DNA of 64,000 nucleotides. Origin: Streptomyces fodineus (GTDB taxonomy: Bacteria; Actinomycetota; Actinomycetes; Streptomycetales; Streptomycetaceae). The first letter of the stretch is position 1, and every line of letters starts with the position of its first letter. Below, one piece after another: positions 26,076-34,952 of the stretch. Made by a program: the position numbers and the translations under genes. The stretch lies in NCBI RefSeq assembly GCF_001735805.1, contig NZ_CP017248.1, positions 9,176,001 to 9,240,000 of the forward strand, in the 5' to 3' direction. The notes beneath the pieces were generated by a model. That model had not been told where the DNA came from. It worked only from the letters and a program-made list of their open reading frames with translations, and made no database searches.

Positions 26076-26980
26076 CTACGGCCGCAACCCCGCCAGCAGT
26101 GCCGCCGTACGGGCGTGGTCGGCCGGCCCCGGGTTCCAGCCGGGGGCGATCGGCGAGACCGAGATGCGGCCCGCCTCGACGGACGCGACATCGGTGCCCG
26201 GGTGGGCGGGCTCGCCCACCACGCCGACGGTCGCCTTCCAGGTGCCGTCGCCGTCGTCGGCGTAGCCGGACTTCAGGATCGGGCGCGGATCCTGCGTGGT
26301 GACGTCGGCCCCGCGCGCGGTGCCCGTGCCGTCCGCGCCGAGCACCGGGTGGTCGATGCCGAGACCCACGCCCTGCGGCAGCAGGCGTCCGCCGCGGGCC
26401 CGCGCGCGCAGCCGGTCGACGAGCGAGACCACGAAGTCGTCCGTGGGGCGCAAGGCACCCAGGATCCGGTCGGGGACGGGAGTCTCCAGGCCCCCCGTGC
26501 TGACGGCGATCGCGGGCACGCGGTCCTCCAAGGCCGTCACGGCGGCGCCCACCGTGCCCGAAGGGTCGCCATCGCCGCGAGGTTGGGACCGGAGTTCGTC
26601 CCCGACACCACGAGGTCCGGGGCGCCGTGGGCGAACACGGCGGCGAGAGCGAAGCCCACCGCGTCCGCCGGTGAGCCGTCGACCGCCCACACCTTGGGCT
26701 GTGGGTGCCGTACGCCGATCGTGGGCGCGCTGGAGAGCCGGGTCCCCGCTCCGCTCTGGTTCGTCAGCGGCGCGACGATCGTCACGTCGTGCCCGGCGGC
26801 GGTGAGGCGGTCGTACAGCATGCGGATGCCGGGGGCGTCGTAACCGTCGTCGTTCGTCAGCAGGATGCGCAGCGGGCGCGGCGCCGTCGCGGCGGGCGGC
26901 GCGGCCGTGGCGGTGGGGGTGGTGAGGACGCCGGCACACAGCAGGAGGGCGGCAGGCGGGAGGAAACGTCCGCGAGGCAC
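26076..26980 (-). pseudogene. surE: Secreted SurE-type 5'/3'-nucleotidase, frameshifted
   Basis: Metal-dependent nucleoside monophosphate phosphatase. A signal peptide (LPPAALLLCAGVLTTPTATAAPP) precedes the SurE start ILLTNDDGYDAPGIRMLYDRL, with LTNQSGAGTRLS and VVSGTNSGPNLAAMAT. The frame then ends prematurely at 26537, while the continuation (SGTVGAAVTALEDRVPAIAVS to the C-terminus GWNPGPADHARTAALLAGL) is intact in another frame. One missing base near 26556-26565 explains this. The GTG start at 26980 has AAGGAG. It lies 31 nt after the MFS gene, so both belong to the LacI-controlled operon. Whether the shift is real or an assembly error cannot be told. Confidence 0.85.
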
Positions 26981-27011
26981 AGGGACTCCTTCGCGGGGTC
27001 GTGACGGCGGC

Positions 27012-28268
27012 TCAGCGCACGCCGCGGACGGGGAGGATGGCGAGCGCGCCGAGCAGCGACAGCGCGCCGCCGAACAGGAACAGCGGGGTGTAGCCGCCGA
27101 GCGTGGCGACCACGGCCGACGCGACGAACGGCGCCACGATCTGCGGGCCTGCGTTGGCGATGTTCAGCACGCCCAGATCGCGTGCGGCGTCCTCCGCGCG
27201 AGGGAGGACGAGGGTGACGACGGCGGTGTCCACGGCCATGAAGCAGCCGAACGCCAGCCCGTTGAGCGTGCTGAAGACGAGCATGCCCGGCCAGGTCGGC
27301 GCGACCACGGGCACCACCATGACGACGCCCGCGAGCGCCGCCGAGACACCGACGAACACCTTGCGCCGGTTCCACCGGTCGGAGAGCAGACCGCCGACCA
27401 TCGTGGAGACGGCCATCGCCGCCATCGACACCGGAGTCAGGACGGCCATGGCGTCCGCCGCGCTCAGCCCCTTCGGCAGCGAGATGTGGTCGTCGAGGAT
27501 GTAGAGCTGGTAGCCGACGACCGAGAAGTAGCCCAGCACCATCAGGGCGCGGCCGATGAAGGCCCAGCGGAAGTCACTGCTGCTCAGGGCGGACAGGAAG
27601 ACCGCGGCGCGGCGGCGCCGGGGCAGCGCCGGTGCCGGTACGGCGTCCCGCTTCCGCGGAACGTCTCTGCACAGCGCCGTCAGCAGCACGGCCGCCGCCG
27701 CGGCCACGAGCCCCAGGGCCGGATACCCCGCGGAGAGATGGCCGGCGGTTCCGGCCGCGATCAGGACACCGAGCGTGCCGCCCACCGGCAGCGCGAGCCC
27801 CACCAGGGCGGAGGCCGTGCCCCGGCGGGCCGGTGGGATCCGGTCGGGCACGATGGCGGTGACGGCGGCCTGGTAGACGTTCGTGGTCGCCTGGACCAGG
27901 CACCACGCGATGCCCACCAGCAGCGCCGTGCGCACACCGCCCAGGAAGGCCAGACCCGCCAGCGAGGCCAGCGCTCCACCGAGCACCCAGGGGCTGCGGC
28001 GCCCCGAACGGTCGGAGAGCGCACCGGCGACCGGATTGCAGGCGGTCGCGAACACCGCACTGACCCCGCCGATCAGGCCCAGCAACGCCACCTTGTGGTG
28101 CGGGTCGATCGCGGCGACCTGGGTGGGCAGCAGAACGGAGCCGACTCCCATGTACACCGCGTACATCGACGCGTTCGCGACGAGCAGCAGCGTCATCAAC
28201 CCCCGCTGCCGGGATTCGGGTGCGGCCGGCGCGGTGGTGGGCCGGAGATCTTCGGTCGGCAGGGGCAT
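27012..28268 (-). CDS. MFS transporter (LacI-linked operon)
   Basis: 418-residue permease with about 12 helices. Motif A-like loops are GALSDRSGRRSPWVLGGAL in the first half and GGLLSDRWNRRKVFVG in the second. VANASMYAVYMGVGSVLLPTQV covers helix 1 and HKVALLGLIGG starts helix 2, as in nucleoside/sugar-type or GPH-like MFS proteins. It is first in an operon with the SurE-type nucleotidase and divergent from a lacI gene with operators between them. Import of a nucleoside or sugar is a reasonable inference; the substrate is not determined. Confidence 0.85.
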   Translation of the reverse strand: MPLPTEDLRPTTAPAAPESRQRGLMTLLLVANASMYAVYMGVGSVLLPTQVAAIDPHHKVALLGLIGGVSAVFATACNPVAGALSDRSGRRSPWVLGGALASLAGLAFLGGVRTALLVGIAWCLVQATTNVYQAAVTAIVPDRIPPARRGTASALVGLALPVGGTLGVLIAAGTAGHLSAGYPALGLVAAAAAVLLTALCRDVPRKRDAVPAPALPRRRRAAVFLSALSSSDFRWAFIGRALMVLGYFSVVGYQLYILDDHISLPKGLSAADAMAVLTPVSMAAMAVSTMVGGLLSDRWNRRKVFVGVSAALAGVVMVVPVVAPTWPGMLVFSTLNGLAFGCFMAVDTAVVTLVLPRAEDAARDLGVLNIANAGPQIVAPFVASAVVATLGGYTPLFLFGGALSLLGALAILPVRGVR

Positions 28269-28385
28269 GGCGACTCCTGGGAGGAAGGGGAAGCGGGGGA
28301 GAGGAGAGGAGGGGGCGAGCCGGGTGGGGGAGGCGCGGCTCGGGAAGGGGGATCCGCGGTGTCCGGATCGCTGACTGCATGGCTA

Positions 28386-28399
28386 CTTACACGAGTAAC
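28386..28399. promoter_or_regulatory. LacI-type operator upstream of the MFS-surE operon
   Basis: CTTACACGAGTAAC differs at two positions from the perfect palindrome GTTACACGTGTAAC found upstream of the esterase gene. It lies about 118 nt before the MFS start. Confidence 0.65.
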
Positions 28400-28520
28400 C
28401 TGGGCGGTGGATCCTTGTGTAGCACCCGGCTGCCGGAGTTGAACAGGGTCTTGCGACAGGGAAGCGCGCTTCGTTGCTGACTCGTGTCACCGGACGCTCT
28501 GCACCCACCTCGTCCGTTCA

Positions 28521-28535
28521 GTTGACGCGTGTAAC
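28521..28535. promoter_or_regulatory. LacI-type operator upstream of lacI
   Basis: GTTGACGCGTGTAAC shares the right half CGTGTAAC and a degenerate left half with the other two sites. It is 40 nt before the lacI ATG, suggesting autoregulation. Confidence 0.6.
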
Positions 28536-28574
28536 GTGAGACCTGAGAACAGACCCGGAGAGCGGAAGGGAACC

Positions 28575-29576
28575 ATGGCGAGGAAAGCGGCCGCAGCCGT
28601 CACCAGCGCAGATGTCGCGCGGCTGGCGGGCGTCTCGCGGGCCACCGTCTCCTTCGTGCTCAACAACACGCAGGCGCACCGCGTGAGCGAGGCGACCCGC
28701 GCGAAGGTGCTCGCCGCCGCGGACACGCTCGGCTATGTGCCGCACGCGGCGGCCCGCTCCCTGCGGGCGGGCCGCAACAACCTGGTGCTGATCCCGGCCG
28801 CCGTGTCCGCCATCGGCCGCCTGGTGAGCGGCTGGATCGACGACCTGCACACGGAACTGGACCGGTACGGCTACACGGCCGTGCTGCACGCCGGGCGGTT
28901 CCCGGACCCCGGCACCGCGGCACGCGCGTGGGCCGAACTGCGCCCCGGCGCGGTGCTGGCGCTGGGCGGCACGAGCCTCGGCTCGGCCGCTGTGGACGTG
29001 CTGCGGCGTGCCGGTGTCCAGGCCCTGGTGGCCCTCGCGCCCAAGCCGGTCGAGGGGGTGTACACGGTCGTCTTCGACGACCGGAAAGTGGGGGTGCTCG
29101 CGACCGAACACCTCGTCGCGCAGGGGCGACGGCGCATCGGCGTTGTCATGCCGCGCGAGCGCGGCCTGTCCGCCTTCGCCGAGCCCCGCCTGGCCGGCGC
29201 GCGCAGCGTGGCCGCCCGGACGACGGCCACGGTGACTCCGGTGGAGATGGAGTACACGCACGCGTCCGCCACCGAGCTGGCGCGCGGCTGGGCGGAACGC
29301 GGTCTGGACGGCGTCTTCGCCTACAACGACGAGTACGCGGCGCTGCTGCTGGCCGTGCTGCGGGACGCGGGCGTCGAGGTTCCGGACGAGGTCGCCGTCG
29401 TCGGCTGCGACGACCTCGTCACGGCGGCCCTGCAGCGCCCCGCGCTCACGACGATCCGGCTGGAGGCGCCCTCCGCCGCGCAGGTCGCCGCGGCTCTGCA
29501 CGACCTCGTCGAGACCGGCACCGCCGCACCCCTGCCGCCGGTCGAGCCCGTCCTCGTACGCCGCGAGTCCGCCTGA
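28575..29576 (+). CDS. LacI family transcriptional regulator
   Basis: 333-residue repressor. Residues about 9-55 are the LacI HTH and hinge: VTSADVARLAGVSRATVSFVLNNTQAHRVSEATRAKVLAAADTLGYVPHAAARSLRAG. The periplasmic-binding-protein-like core follows, with FDDRKVGVLATEHLVAQGRRRIGVV and the C-terminal VAVVGCDDLVTAALQRPALTTIRL. ATG at 28575 has GGAAGGG upstream. Three related palindromes (28386, 28521, 30727) mark the MFS-surE operon, lacI itself and the esterase gene as its probable targets. Inducer unknown; a nucleoside or ester-linked sugar is plausible. Confidence 0.92.
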   Translation: MARKAAAAVTSADVARLAGVSRATVSFVLNNTQAHRVSEATRAKVLAAADTLGYVPHAAARSLRAGRNNLVLIPAAVSAIGRLVSGWIDDLHTELDRYGYTAVLHAGRFPDPGTAARAWAELRPGAVLALGGTSLGSAAVDVLRRAGVQALVALAPKPVEGVYTVVFDDRKVGVLATEHLVAQGRRRIGVVMPRERGLSAFAEPRLAGARSVAARTTATVTPVEMEYTHASATELARGWAERGLDGVFAYNDEYAALLLAVLRDAGVEVPDEVAVVGCDDLVTAALQRPALTTIRLEAPSAAQVAAALHDLVETGTAAPLPPVEPVLVRRESA

Positions 29577-29725
29577 CGGCACTGGCCGAAGAGGGGGGTG
29601 GCCGCAGCTTTCCAGGGGCGGGGGGGACTGTGCGATCGGTCCCCGACGGGCCGCGGCCGGGGGCGCCCTCCTCCGGCTCTACGGCGGCGACCCGTGCCGA
29701 CCGCCGTCCTCGGCCGTGCCCCCGG

Positions 29726-30661
29726 TCATGCCGTCAGGTGCCCCCGCAGGAACTCCACGCTGTGCGCCACGATCGAGGGCACCTCCGCGGACCCGAGGAA
29801 GATGTGGTCGGCGCCCTCGACCGGCCGCAGCGTGACGTCACTGCCCGCGTCGGTGAGCACCCGGGCCAGTACCTCGCTCTGGCTGTAGGGGACGACCTGG
29901 TCCGCACGGCCGTGGATCAGCAGGAACGGAGGCGCGCCGCCGTCGGCCGCATAGGTCACCGGGCTGGCGACGCGCGCCCGCTCCCGGCGTTCGGACTCCG
30001 GTCCGCCGAGCAGCGTGATGACGGGGTCCGGGTACGACGGCTCGACCGGCAGGGGCGGCAGGGGCTGATCGAGGATCGCTTCGATGTCGGACACGCCGTA
30101 CCAGTCGACTACGGCCCGCACCCCGCTGTCCTCCTCCCGCACGCCCTCCGCCCCTTCGAGGCCGGAGCCGTGGGTGCCGGCGCGGACCAGACCGGCCAGC
30201 GCGGCGAGGTGGCCGCCGGCCGACTCGCCCCAGACACCGATGCGTTCGGGGTCGATGCCGAGGTCCGCGGCGTGGTGCCGTACGTACCGGATGGCCGCCT
30301 TGACGTCGTGCAGCTGGGCGGGGAACGGTGCCTCGAGGCTGTGCCGGTAGTCGACGCTGACCAGCGCCAGACCGGCGCCGAGGACGGCTCCGTGCAGCAG
30401 TTCCACCGGCACGGTCGGCGGCGGATAGCGCCGGTCGCCCTCCAGCCAGCCACCGCCGTGGATCCACACGACGGCCGGTACGGGTCCTGCGGCGGGCGGT
30501 ACGTGTACATCCAGCAGCCGCGGCCGGTAGCCGGGCGAGGTGGCGTAGGTCAGCCCGTGGCATCGGCGCACGCCGTCGGTGCCGGTCACGGCGGGGGTGG
30601 GGGCGCGGAACGGGGGCGGCGGCCAGCCCGTGTCGAGCTGGGTGGGCGCGGTTGAGGTCAT
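29726..30661 (-). CDS. Alpha/beta hydrolase (HSL/BD-FAE-like esterase)
   Basis: 311-residue esterase. Oxyanion motif VVWIHGGGWLEGDRRY, nucleophile elbow GVWGESAGGHLAAL, then Asp in FLLIHGRADQVVPYSQSE and His in VEGADHIFLGS complete the triad. No signal peptide is seen, so it acts in the cytosol. A perfect GTTACACGTGTAAC palindrome 66 nt upstream of the start ties it to the adjacent LacI regulator. It may deacylate the imported compound; substrate not identifiable. It converges on lacI with 149 nt between the stops. Confidence 0.9.
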   Translation of the reverse strand: MTSTAPTQLDTGWPPPPFRAPTPAVTGTDGVRRCHGLTYATSPGYRPRLLDVHVPPAAGPVPAVVWIHGGGWLEGDRRYPPPTVPVELLHGAVLGAGLALVSVDYRHSLEAPFPAQLHDVKAAIRYVRHHAADLGIDPERIGVWGESAGGHLAALAGLVRAGTHGSGLEGAEGVREEDSGVRAVVDWYGVSDIEAILDQPLPPLPVEPSYPDPVITLLGGPESERRERARVASPVTYAADGGAPPFLLIHGRADQVVPYSQSEVLARVLTDAGSDVTLRPVEGADHIFLGSAEVPSIVAHSVEFLRGHLTA

Positions 30662-30726
30662 GGCGGGGCCTTCCGTCGTCGGCCGGGCGGTGCTCCGGCG
30701 GCCCGAGGCCGTCGGCGCAGCGAGAT

Positions 30727-30740
30727 GTTACACGTGTAAC
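30727..30740. promoter_or_regulatory. LacI-type operator upstream of the esterase gene
   Basis: GTTACACGTGTAAC, a perfect 14-bp palindrome with the central CG typical of LacI operators, between the monooxygenase stop and the esterase start. Confidence 0.75.
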
Positions 30741-30758
30741 TATCGACTGGCGAGCAGG

Positions 30759-31916
30759 TCAGCCCAAACCGGGCGGCGTCCAGTCGGCGTGTCGCAGGAT
30801 CGCTCGCATCGTCGCCCGGGACGGCGCGAGCCGTAGCGCGGTGTTGCGCAGGGCGACGGCCACCGGTTGGGACAGCTGCTGACCCATCCTGCCCGCCTGC
30901 CGGGCGGCGCGGGCGACCGCCTGGGAGCGCGGGCGGCGCTCGGTGTCGTAGCGGGCCAGTGCCGAGGCGACCGAGGGCTCCGTGGCGAGCGCGGCGGCGA
31001 GTGTGGCCGCGTCCTCCAGGGCCTGGCACGCGCCCTGGCCGAGATTCGGTGTCATGGCGTGTGCCGCGTCGCCGAGAAGCACGACCCGCCCCGCGACGAA
31101 CGACCGCAAGGGCGTGGCCAGTTCGTGGATGTCGTGGTGGAGCACGGCCTCCGGTCGGGTCGCGTCCAGCAGCGCGGGGATCGGATCGTGCCAGCCGGCG
31201 AAACGCCGGCGCAGCATGCCGAGCGGGTCGGCGTGGCGGACGCCGGCCGGTGCGGTGAGCACCGCGTGCCACTCGGCCCGGCCGTCGGCGAAGGCGATGT
31301 GCCCGAACTCCGCGCCTTCGCCCCAGGTGAGCTCGAAGTCGCTGCGCAGCTCCAGCGGCCGGTCGGTCACGGCCCGCAGTACCGTCGAACCGGCGTACAC
31401 CGGACCGGGATGGCCGGGGAACAGCAGTGCGCGCAGCCGGCTGCCCACCCCGTCGGCCGCAACGACCACATCGGCCTCCAGTACGTCGTCCCCGGCCGGT
31501 ACCCTCACCCGCTCGGGAGCCGAGCGGTCCAGCGCGGGCACCGTGACCCCGATGAGCAGACACTCGGGCGGCAGGGCCTCGCGCAGCAGGCGGTGCAGCA
31601 CCGCGCGCCGGATGCCGACGATCGGGGTGCCCAGCGCGCGTTCGAGGGCGGCGCCGTCCATCCGCGCCAGCCGGCGGCCCGCGGGGGTGCGCGTGCCGCC
31701 CGTGTACTGCGGGCGGGCCGCCGCGCGCACCGCCGCTCCGACGCCGAGCGCGTCCAGGGCGCGCAGCCCGTTGGCGTGCAGCGAGATGCCCGCACCCGCG
31801 TCGGCCAGGGTGCCGGCCCGCTCCACCACCCGCACGTCCCAGCCGATCCGGCGCAGACCGATCGCCGCCGCCAGACCGCCGATGCCTCCCCCGACCACCA
31901 CCGCCGTACCGCCCAT
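30759..31916 (-). CDS. FAD-dependent aromatic monooxygenase
   Basis: 385-residue group A flavoprotein monooxygenase (PF01494-like). The FAD-binding Rossmann motif starts at residue 4 (TAVVVGGGIGGLAAAIGLRRIGWDVRVVERA), the mid motif is DVVVAADGVGSRLR and the second FAD motif is GRVVLLGDAAHAMTPNLGQGACQALEDA. It would hydroxylate an aromatic or polyketide-type substrate with NAD(P)H and O2. ATG at 31916 is preferred because the Rossmann motif begins immediately; an in-frame ATG at 31949 is possible. It is divergent from a TetR gene with three palindromes between them, so it is probably its target. Confidence 0.88.
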   Translation of the reverse strand: MGGTAVVVGGGIGGLAAAIGLRRIGWDVRVVERAGTLADAGAGISLHANGLRALDALGVGAAVRAAARPQYTGGTRTPAGRRLARMDGAALERALGTPIVGIRRAVLHRLLREALPPECLLIGVTVPALDRSAPERVRVPAGDDVLEADVVVAADGVGSRLRALLFPGHPGPVYAGSTVLRAVTDRPLELRSDFELTWGEGAEFGHIAFADGRAEWHAVLTAPAGVRHADPLGMLRRRFAGWHDPIPALLDATRPEAVLHHDIHELATPLRSFVAGRVVLLGDAAHAMTPNLGQGACQALEDAATLAAALATEPSVASALARYDTERRPRSQAVARAARQAGRMGQQLSQPVAVALRNTALRLAPSRATMRAILRHADWTPPGLG

Positions 31917-31974
31917 GCCCGTCCGTCCCCCTTCGACCTCGGTTCTCATCGGTCACCCGGCCACACGCCAGGTT

Positions 31975-32039
31975 CTTCTACGGATGTAGAAGACTGTAGA
32001 TACGGGAGACTCTACAGCGGCGCTCTACAGGTGTAGAAG
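31975..32039. promoter_or_regulatory. Palindrome cluster between the monooxygenase and tetR
   Basis: CTTCTAC-GGAT-GTAGAAG at 31975-31992 is a perfect 7+4+7 palindrome. CTGTAGA/TCTACAG with a 10-base spacer is at 31994-32017. A degenerate copy, GCTCTAC-AGGT-GTAGAAG, is at 32022-32039. All share the half-site CTAC/GTAG and lie between the divergent starts, as expected for TetR operators. Confidence 0.7.
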
Positions 32040-32058
32040 CGGGGTGTAGAAAGAGGGG

Positions 32059-32616
32059 GTGTCCACTGATCGACGTACCCTCCTCGCCGACGCCGCCATC
32101 GCCGTGCTCGCCGACGCCGGCATGCGCGGGCTGACGCATCGCGCGGTCGACCGGGCGGCGCAGCTGCCGCCCGGCACCACGTCCGCCTACTACCGCACCC
32201 GCCAGGCCCTGCTCACCGCACTGGTCCGACACCTGGTCGCACTCGACCAGGCCGAGCTGCGGGAGATGGGGGCGCGGGTGCCGGTGCTGCGGAACGCCGA
32301 TGAACTGGTCGCGGGAATCGCGGAGTTGACCGAGGTGCGGCTCACCGGGGAAGGGCGCAGGCGCTCCCTCGCGCGCTACGCCTGCGCCGTCGAGAGCGCG
32401 CGTCATCCCGAACTGCGCGAGATTCTGGTGCCGCGGGAGAACCCGGCACGGCAGTCGGTGTGCGACTTCCTCGCCGCCCAGGGCGTGGCGGACCCGGAGG
32501 AACGCACGGTGACGCTGCTGGCCTGTGTGGACGGTCTGGTCTTCGACCGGCTGGTGAACGGCGGACGGGTGCAGGAAGGGGAGATCCGCGCCCTCGTGAC
32601 GGCGGCTCTGCGGTGA
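32059..32616 (+). CDS. TetR family transcriptional regulator
   Basis: 185 residues. The N-terminal HTH is LLADAAIAVLADAGMRGLTHRAVDRAAQLPPGTTSAYYRTRQALLTALVRHL, with GTTSAYYRTRQAL as the recognition segment. The variable ligand domain follows, ending in LACVDGLVFDRLVNGG. The GTG start has AGAGGGG 3-5 nt upstream. It is divergent from the flavin monooxygenase and probably represses it and itself through the GTAGAAG palindromes. Confidence 0.92.
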   Translation: MSTDRRTLLADAAIAVLADAGMRGLTHRAVDRAAQLPPGTTSAYYRTRQALLTALVRHLVALDQAELREMGARVPVLRNADELVAGIAELTEVRLTGEGRRRSLARYACAVESARHPELREILVPRENPARQSVCDFLAAQGVADPEERTVTLLACVDGLVFDRLVNGGRVQEGEIRALVTAALR

Positions 32617-32673
32617 GCCGTACACAACCGACCTGACTGGTATGGCAGTTGAGGGTGACGGGTGCTCGGCCGG

Positions 32674-33855
32674 TCACGGTGGTACCGCCCGCAGTGCGCG
32701 CAGCACCGACCAGACGACCGAGACCATCGGGACCGCCACCACGGCACCGATCACCCCCGCGATGATGCTGCCGGCGATCACCGACACCGCGACGACGAGC
32801 GGATGCAGCCGTACCGCCCAGCTCATCACCAGCGGATGCAGCACATGTCCCTCCAGCTGGCCGATCACGACGATGAGCGCCAGCACGGCCGCCGCCGTCA
32901 GCGGTCCGCGCCCGGCCAGCGCGACGATCGTGGCGACGGCGAGCGCGACCGGCGAGCCCACCAGCGGCACGAACGTGGCGAAGAACTCCAGCAGGGTCAG
33001 CGGCAGCGCGAGCGGCACCCGCAGCACGAGCAGCGCGATACCGACGAGCACGGCATTGGTGCCGGCCACGATGATGATGCCGCGCGTGTACCCGGAAAAG
33101 GCCAGCCAGGCGGCGCGGCCCGCCCGGTCCCACGCCGGACGGGCGCCGCTCGGCAACAGGTGGTCGCGGATCCAGGCCCACAGGCGCTCGCCGGAATGGA
33201 TGAAGAACACCGAGGAGAACAGCGCGAGCGCGGCCCCGGTCGCCACCTCGACCACCCGGCTCAGCCCGCTGACGGCGCGGCTGAGCAGGCTGGCCCGGTG
33301 CGCGGTCAGATAGTGCGTCACCTGGTTCTCCAGCGCGGACAGCCGGCCGGGGCTCAGTCGGAACGGAGGCCGCTGCAGCCACTCCTCGATGCGGTGCACA
33401 CCGCCCCGGAACTCACCCGCCAGCCGGGCCGACTCGCCCGCCACGGCGTTGCCCACCAGGGCGAGCAGGGTCAGCAGGAGCAGCAGACTGCCCACGAGCG
33501 ACACGGCGACGCACAGCGGCCGCGGCAGGAGCCGGTCGAGCAGGTCCGTCAGCGGGCGCAGTACGGCGGTGATGATCAGCGCGAGGAAAAGGGCGACGGC
33601 GATGAGCTGGAAGCTGCCGAGGATGCTGAAGACGCCGTAGACGACGAACCCGACGAGGATGAGCCGCCAGGCGTAGGCCGCCCCGACCCGCAGCCATGGC
33701 ACGGTCCGCTCGGCCACCGGCACCGGCACCGGCACCGGCTCGGGCCGCGGGACGGGCGGGAGCCGCACGGAGTACGCGGGCCGGCTGCCCAGCACCCGCC
33801 CCCTGCGGCGCCCGTCACCCGGCCCGGCCGCCCGCCGACGCGCATCGCCCACCAC
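32674..33855 (-). CDS. AI-2E family transporter (PerM-like)
   Basis: About 393 residues, PF01594. Family features: the first helix pair VGFVVYGVFSILGSFQLIAVALFLALIITAVLRPL, a soluble middle region, FSGYTRGIIIVAGTNAVLVGIALLVL, LLEFFATFVPLVGSPVAL and the C-terminal GHVLHPLVMSWAVRLHPLVVAVSVIAG. These permeases are linked to autoinducer-2 export or sodium/proton antiport; function here is unknown. GTG at 33855 follows GGAGAGGAG and is preferred; an in-frame GTG at 33894 is the alternative. Confidence 0.88.
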   Translation of the reverse strand: MVGDARRRAAGPGDGRRRGRVLGSRPAYSVRLPPVPRPEPVPVPVPVAERTVPWLRVGAAYAWRLILVGFVVYGVFSILGSFQLIAVALFLALIITAVLRPLTDLLDRLLPRPLCVAVSLVGSLLLLLTLLALVGNAVAGESARLAGEFRGGVHRIEEWLQRPPFRLSPGRLSALENQVTHYLTAHRASLLSRAVSGLSRVVEVATGAALALFSSVFFIHSGERLWAWIRDHLLPSGARPAWDRAGRAAWLAFSGYTRGIIIVAGTNAVLVGIALLVLRVPLALPLTLLEFFATFVPLVGSPVALAVATIVALAGRGPLTAAAVLALIVVIGQLEGHVLHPLVMSWAVRLHPLVVAVSVIAGSIIAGVIGAVVAVPMVSVVWSVLRALRAVPP

Positions 33856-34242
33856 CGATCCCGGCTCCTCTCCGTCACCTCTGATGACGGTCACATGTAC
33901 AGACCGTAAGCGCGCGTCGAGGGAGGGGCGCGCGCAAGGCAGCCGGGGGCGGTTTCCCCCGGACGGCGACGTTTGGCGGCCGGACCTCGACGACGCGGGC
34001 GAGGGGTGACCCGGCTTCCGCTGTACCGACGGAGGCCGGCCGGCGCATGTGACCGCGGCTCTCACATGTCCCCCTCCGGGCATCCGCGCGGCACGATGGT
34101 CCCTGCCTGCGCGCTTGCCGTACGAGATCACCTCGACGGGCGGCGCCGGAAGAGGGAGGTCACAGGACTTTCACAAACGCCGTGGGTGGGGAGGACCGGC
34201 CGGGGCACCCGGAAGATGTAGTCGGCAGAGAGGGATCCTCCC
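33856..34242. other. Intergenic region, no gene recognised
   Basis: About 390 bases upstream of the AI-2E gene. It must hold that gene's promoter. The 3' end of the minus-strand ANTAR frame enters it at 34171-34242. Nothing else was recognised. Confidence 0.4.
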
Positions 34243-34758
34243 GTGATCGCCATCGCCGTGCTTCTGCTCCCCGTCCTCAGCATCCTGCTGTACGGCCTCG
34301 ACCAGGTCGAGGACCGATGGATCCTGCGGCCCCCGGCGCCCCACCGCACCAGACCCCACCGGCACCGGCGTATGAAGGCGGGCCGTCACTGAACCCGTCG
34401 TCGGGGCCTCGCCCGAGTCGGTGGCGTACCGCCGGTAGCGCACGATCGCCCTGCCGAGTTCGATCCGCTCCGGTTCGGGGAGCGTCCCGCCCTGGGCGTA
34501 GTCCAGGATGTGCCCGGCGAGCGTCCGCAGTTTGGTGTTGGTGCGCTGGGAGACGTCCCGAAGCGCACGCCAGGCCTCTTCCGGGGCGATCTGCCCGAGG
34601 ACGACCACGGCTCCGATGGCCTGGTCGATGACCGCGTGCGAGGACACGGCGGTCCGCAACTGATCGTTCTCGTTCGTCAGCCGGTCGTACTCCGAGACGA
34701 GCCGGGTGCACGAGAGCAGGAGCAGAGGCTGGTGCCGGGAGAGGGCGAAGAAGGCCAT
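34171..34758 (-). CDS. ANTAR domain protein
   Basis: 195 residues. After a short N-terminal helix, LVSEYDRLTNENDQLRTAVSSHAVIDQAIGAVVVLGQIAPEEAWRALRDVSQRTNTKLRTLAGHILDYAQ (about 18-87) is an ANTAR domain, which binds paired RNA hairpins and prevents termination. ATG at 34758 has AAAGGGG 4-5 nt upstream. The last 60 residues are low-complexity and lie opposite a small plus-strand gene, so the natural C-terminus may be shorter or a stop may have been lost. No sensor domain is attached. Confidence 0.75.
   Translation of the reverse strand: MAFFALSRHQPLLLLSCTRLVSEYDRLTNENDQLRTAVSSHAVIDQAIGAVVVLGQIAPEEAWRALRDVSQRTNTKLRTLAGHILDYAQGGTLPEPERIELGRAIVRYRRYATDSGEAPTTGSVTARLHTPVPVGSGAVGRRGPQDPSVLDLVEAVQQDAEDGEQKHGDGDHGRIPLCRLHLPGAPAGPPHPRRL
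34243..34392 (+). CDS. Small single-helix membrane protein
   Basis: 49 residues: hydrophobic IAIAVLLLPVLSILLYGL, then DQVEDRWIL and a basic Arg/His/Pro tail. Small proteins of this pattern (one helix, then D-x-V/I-E-D-R) are common in Streptomyces. GTG start with GAGAGG about 13 nt upstream. It lies entirely within the 3' part of the ANTAR frame on the opposite strand. Function unknown. Confidence 0.5.
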   Translation: MIAIAVLLLPVLSILLYGLDQVEDRWILRPPAPHRTRPHRHRRMKAGRH

Positions 34759-34952
34759 GGGACCCCTTTGCGGGAGGGGAGGCGTCACTGCTACGCCTGC
34801 CCTCGGGGGCGCTTGCACACACATTGACCAGCATCCTGGGGCACCATCACGCCGTTCGGACCGCACCGAGCGGCGTACGCATCCGTGCGCCCCTCCCGGC
34901 CCGCGGCGCCGCTGTGCCCCGGCTCTCCTGGGCCGCGCCGGTGCGCCGGCTG

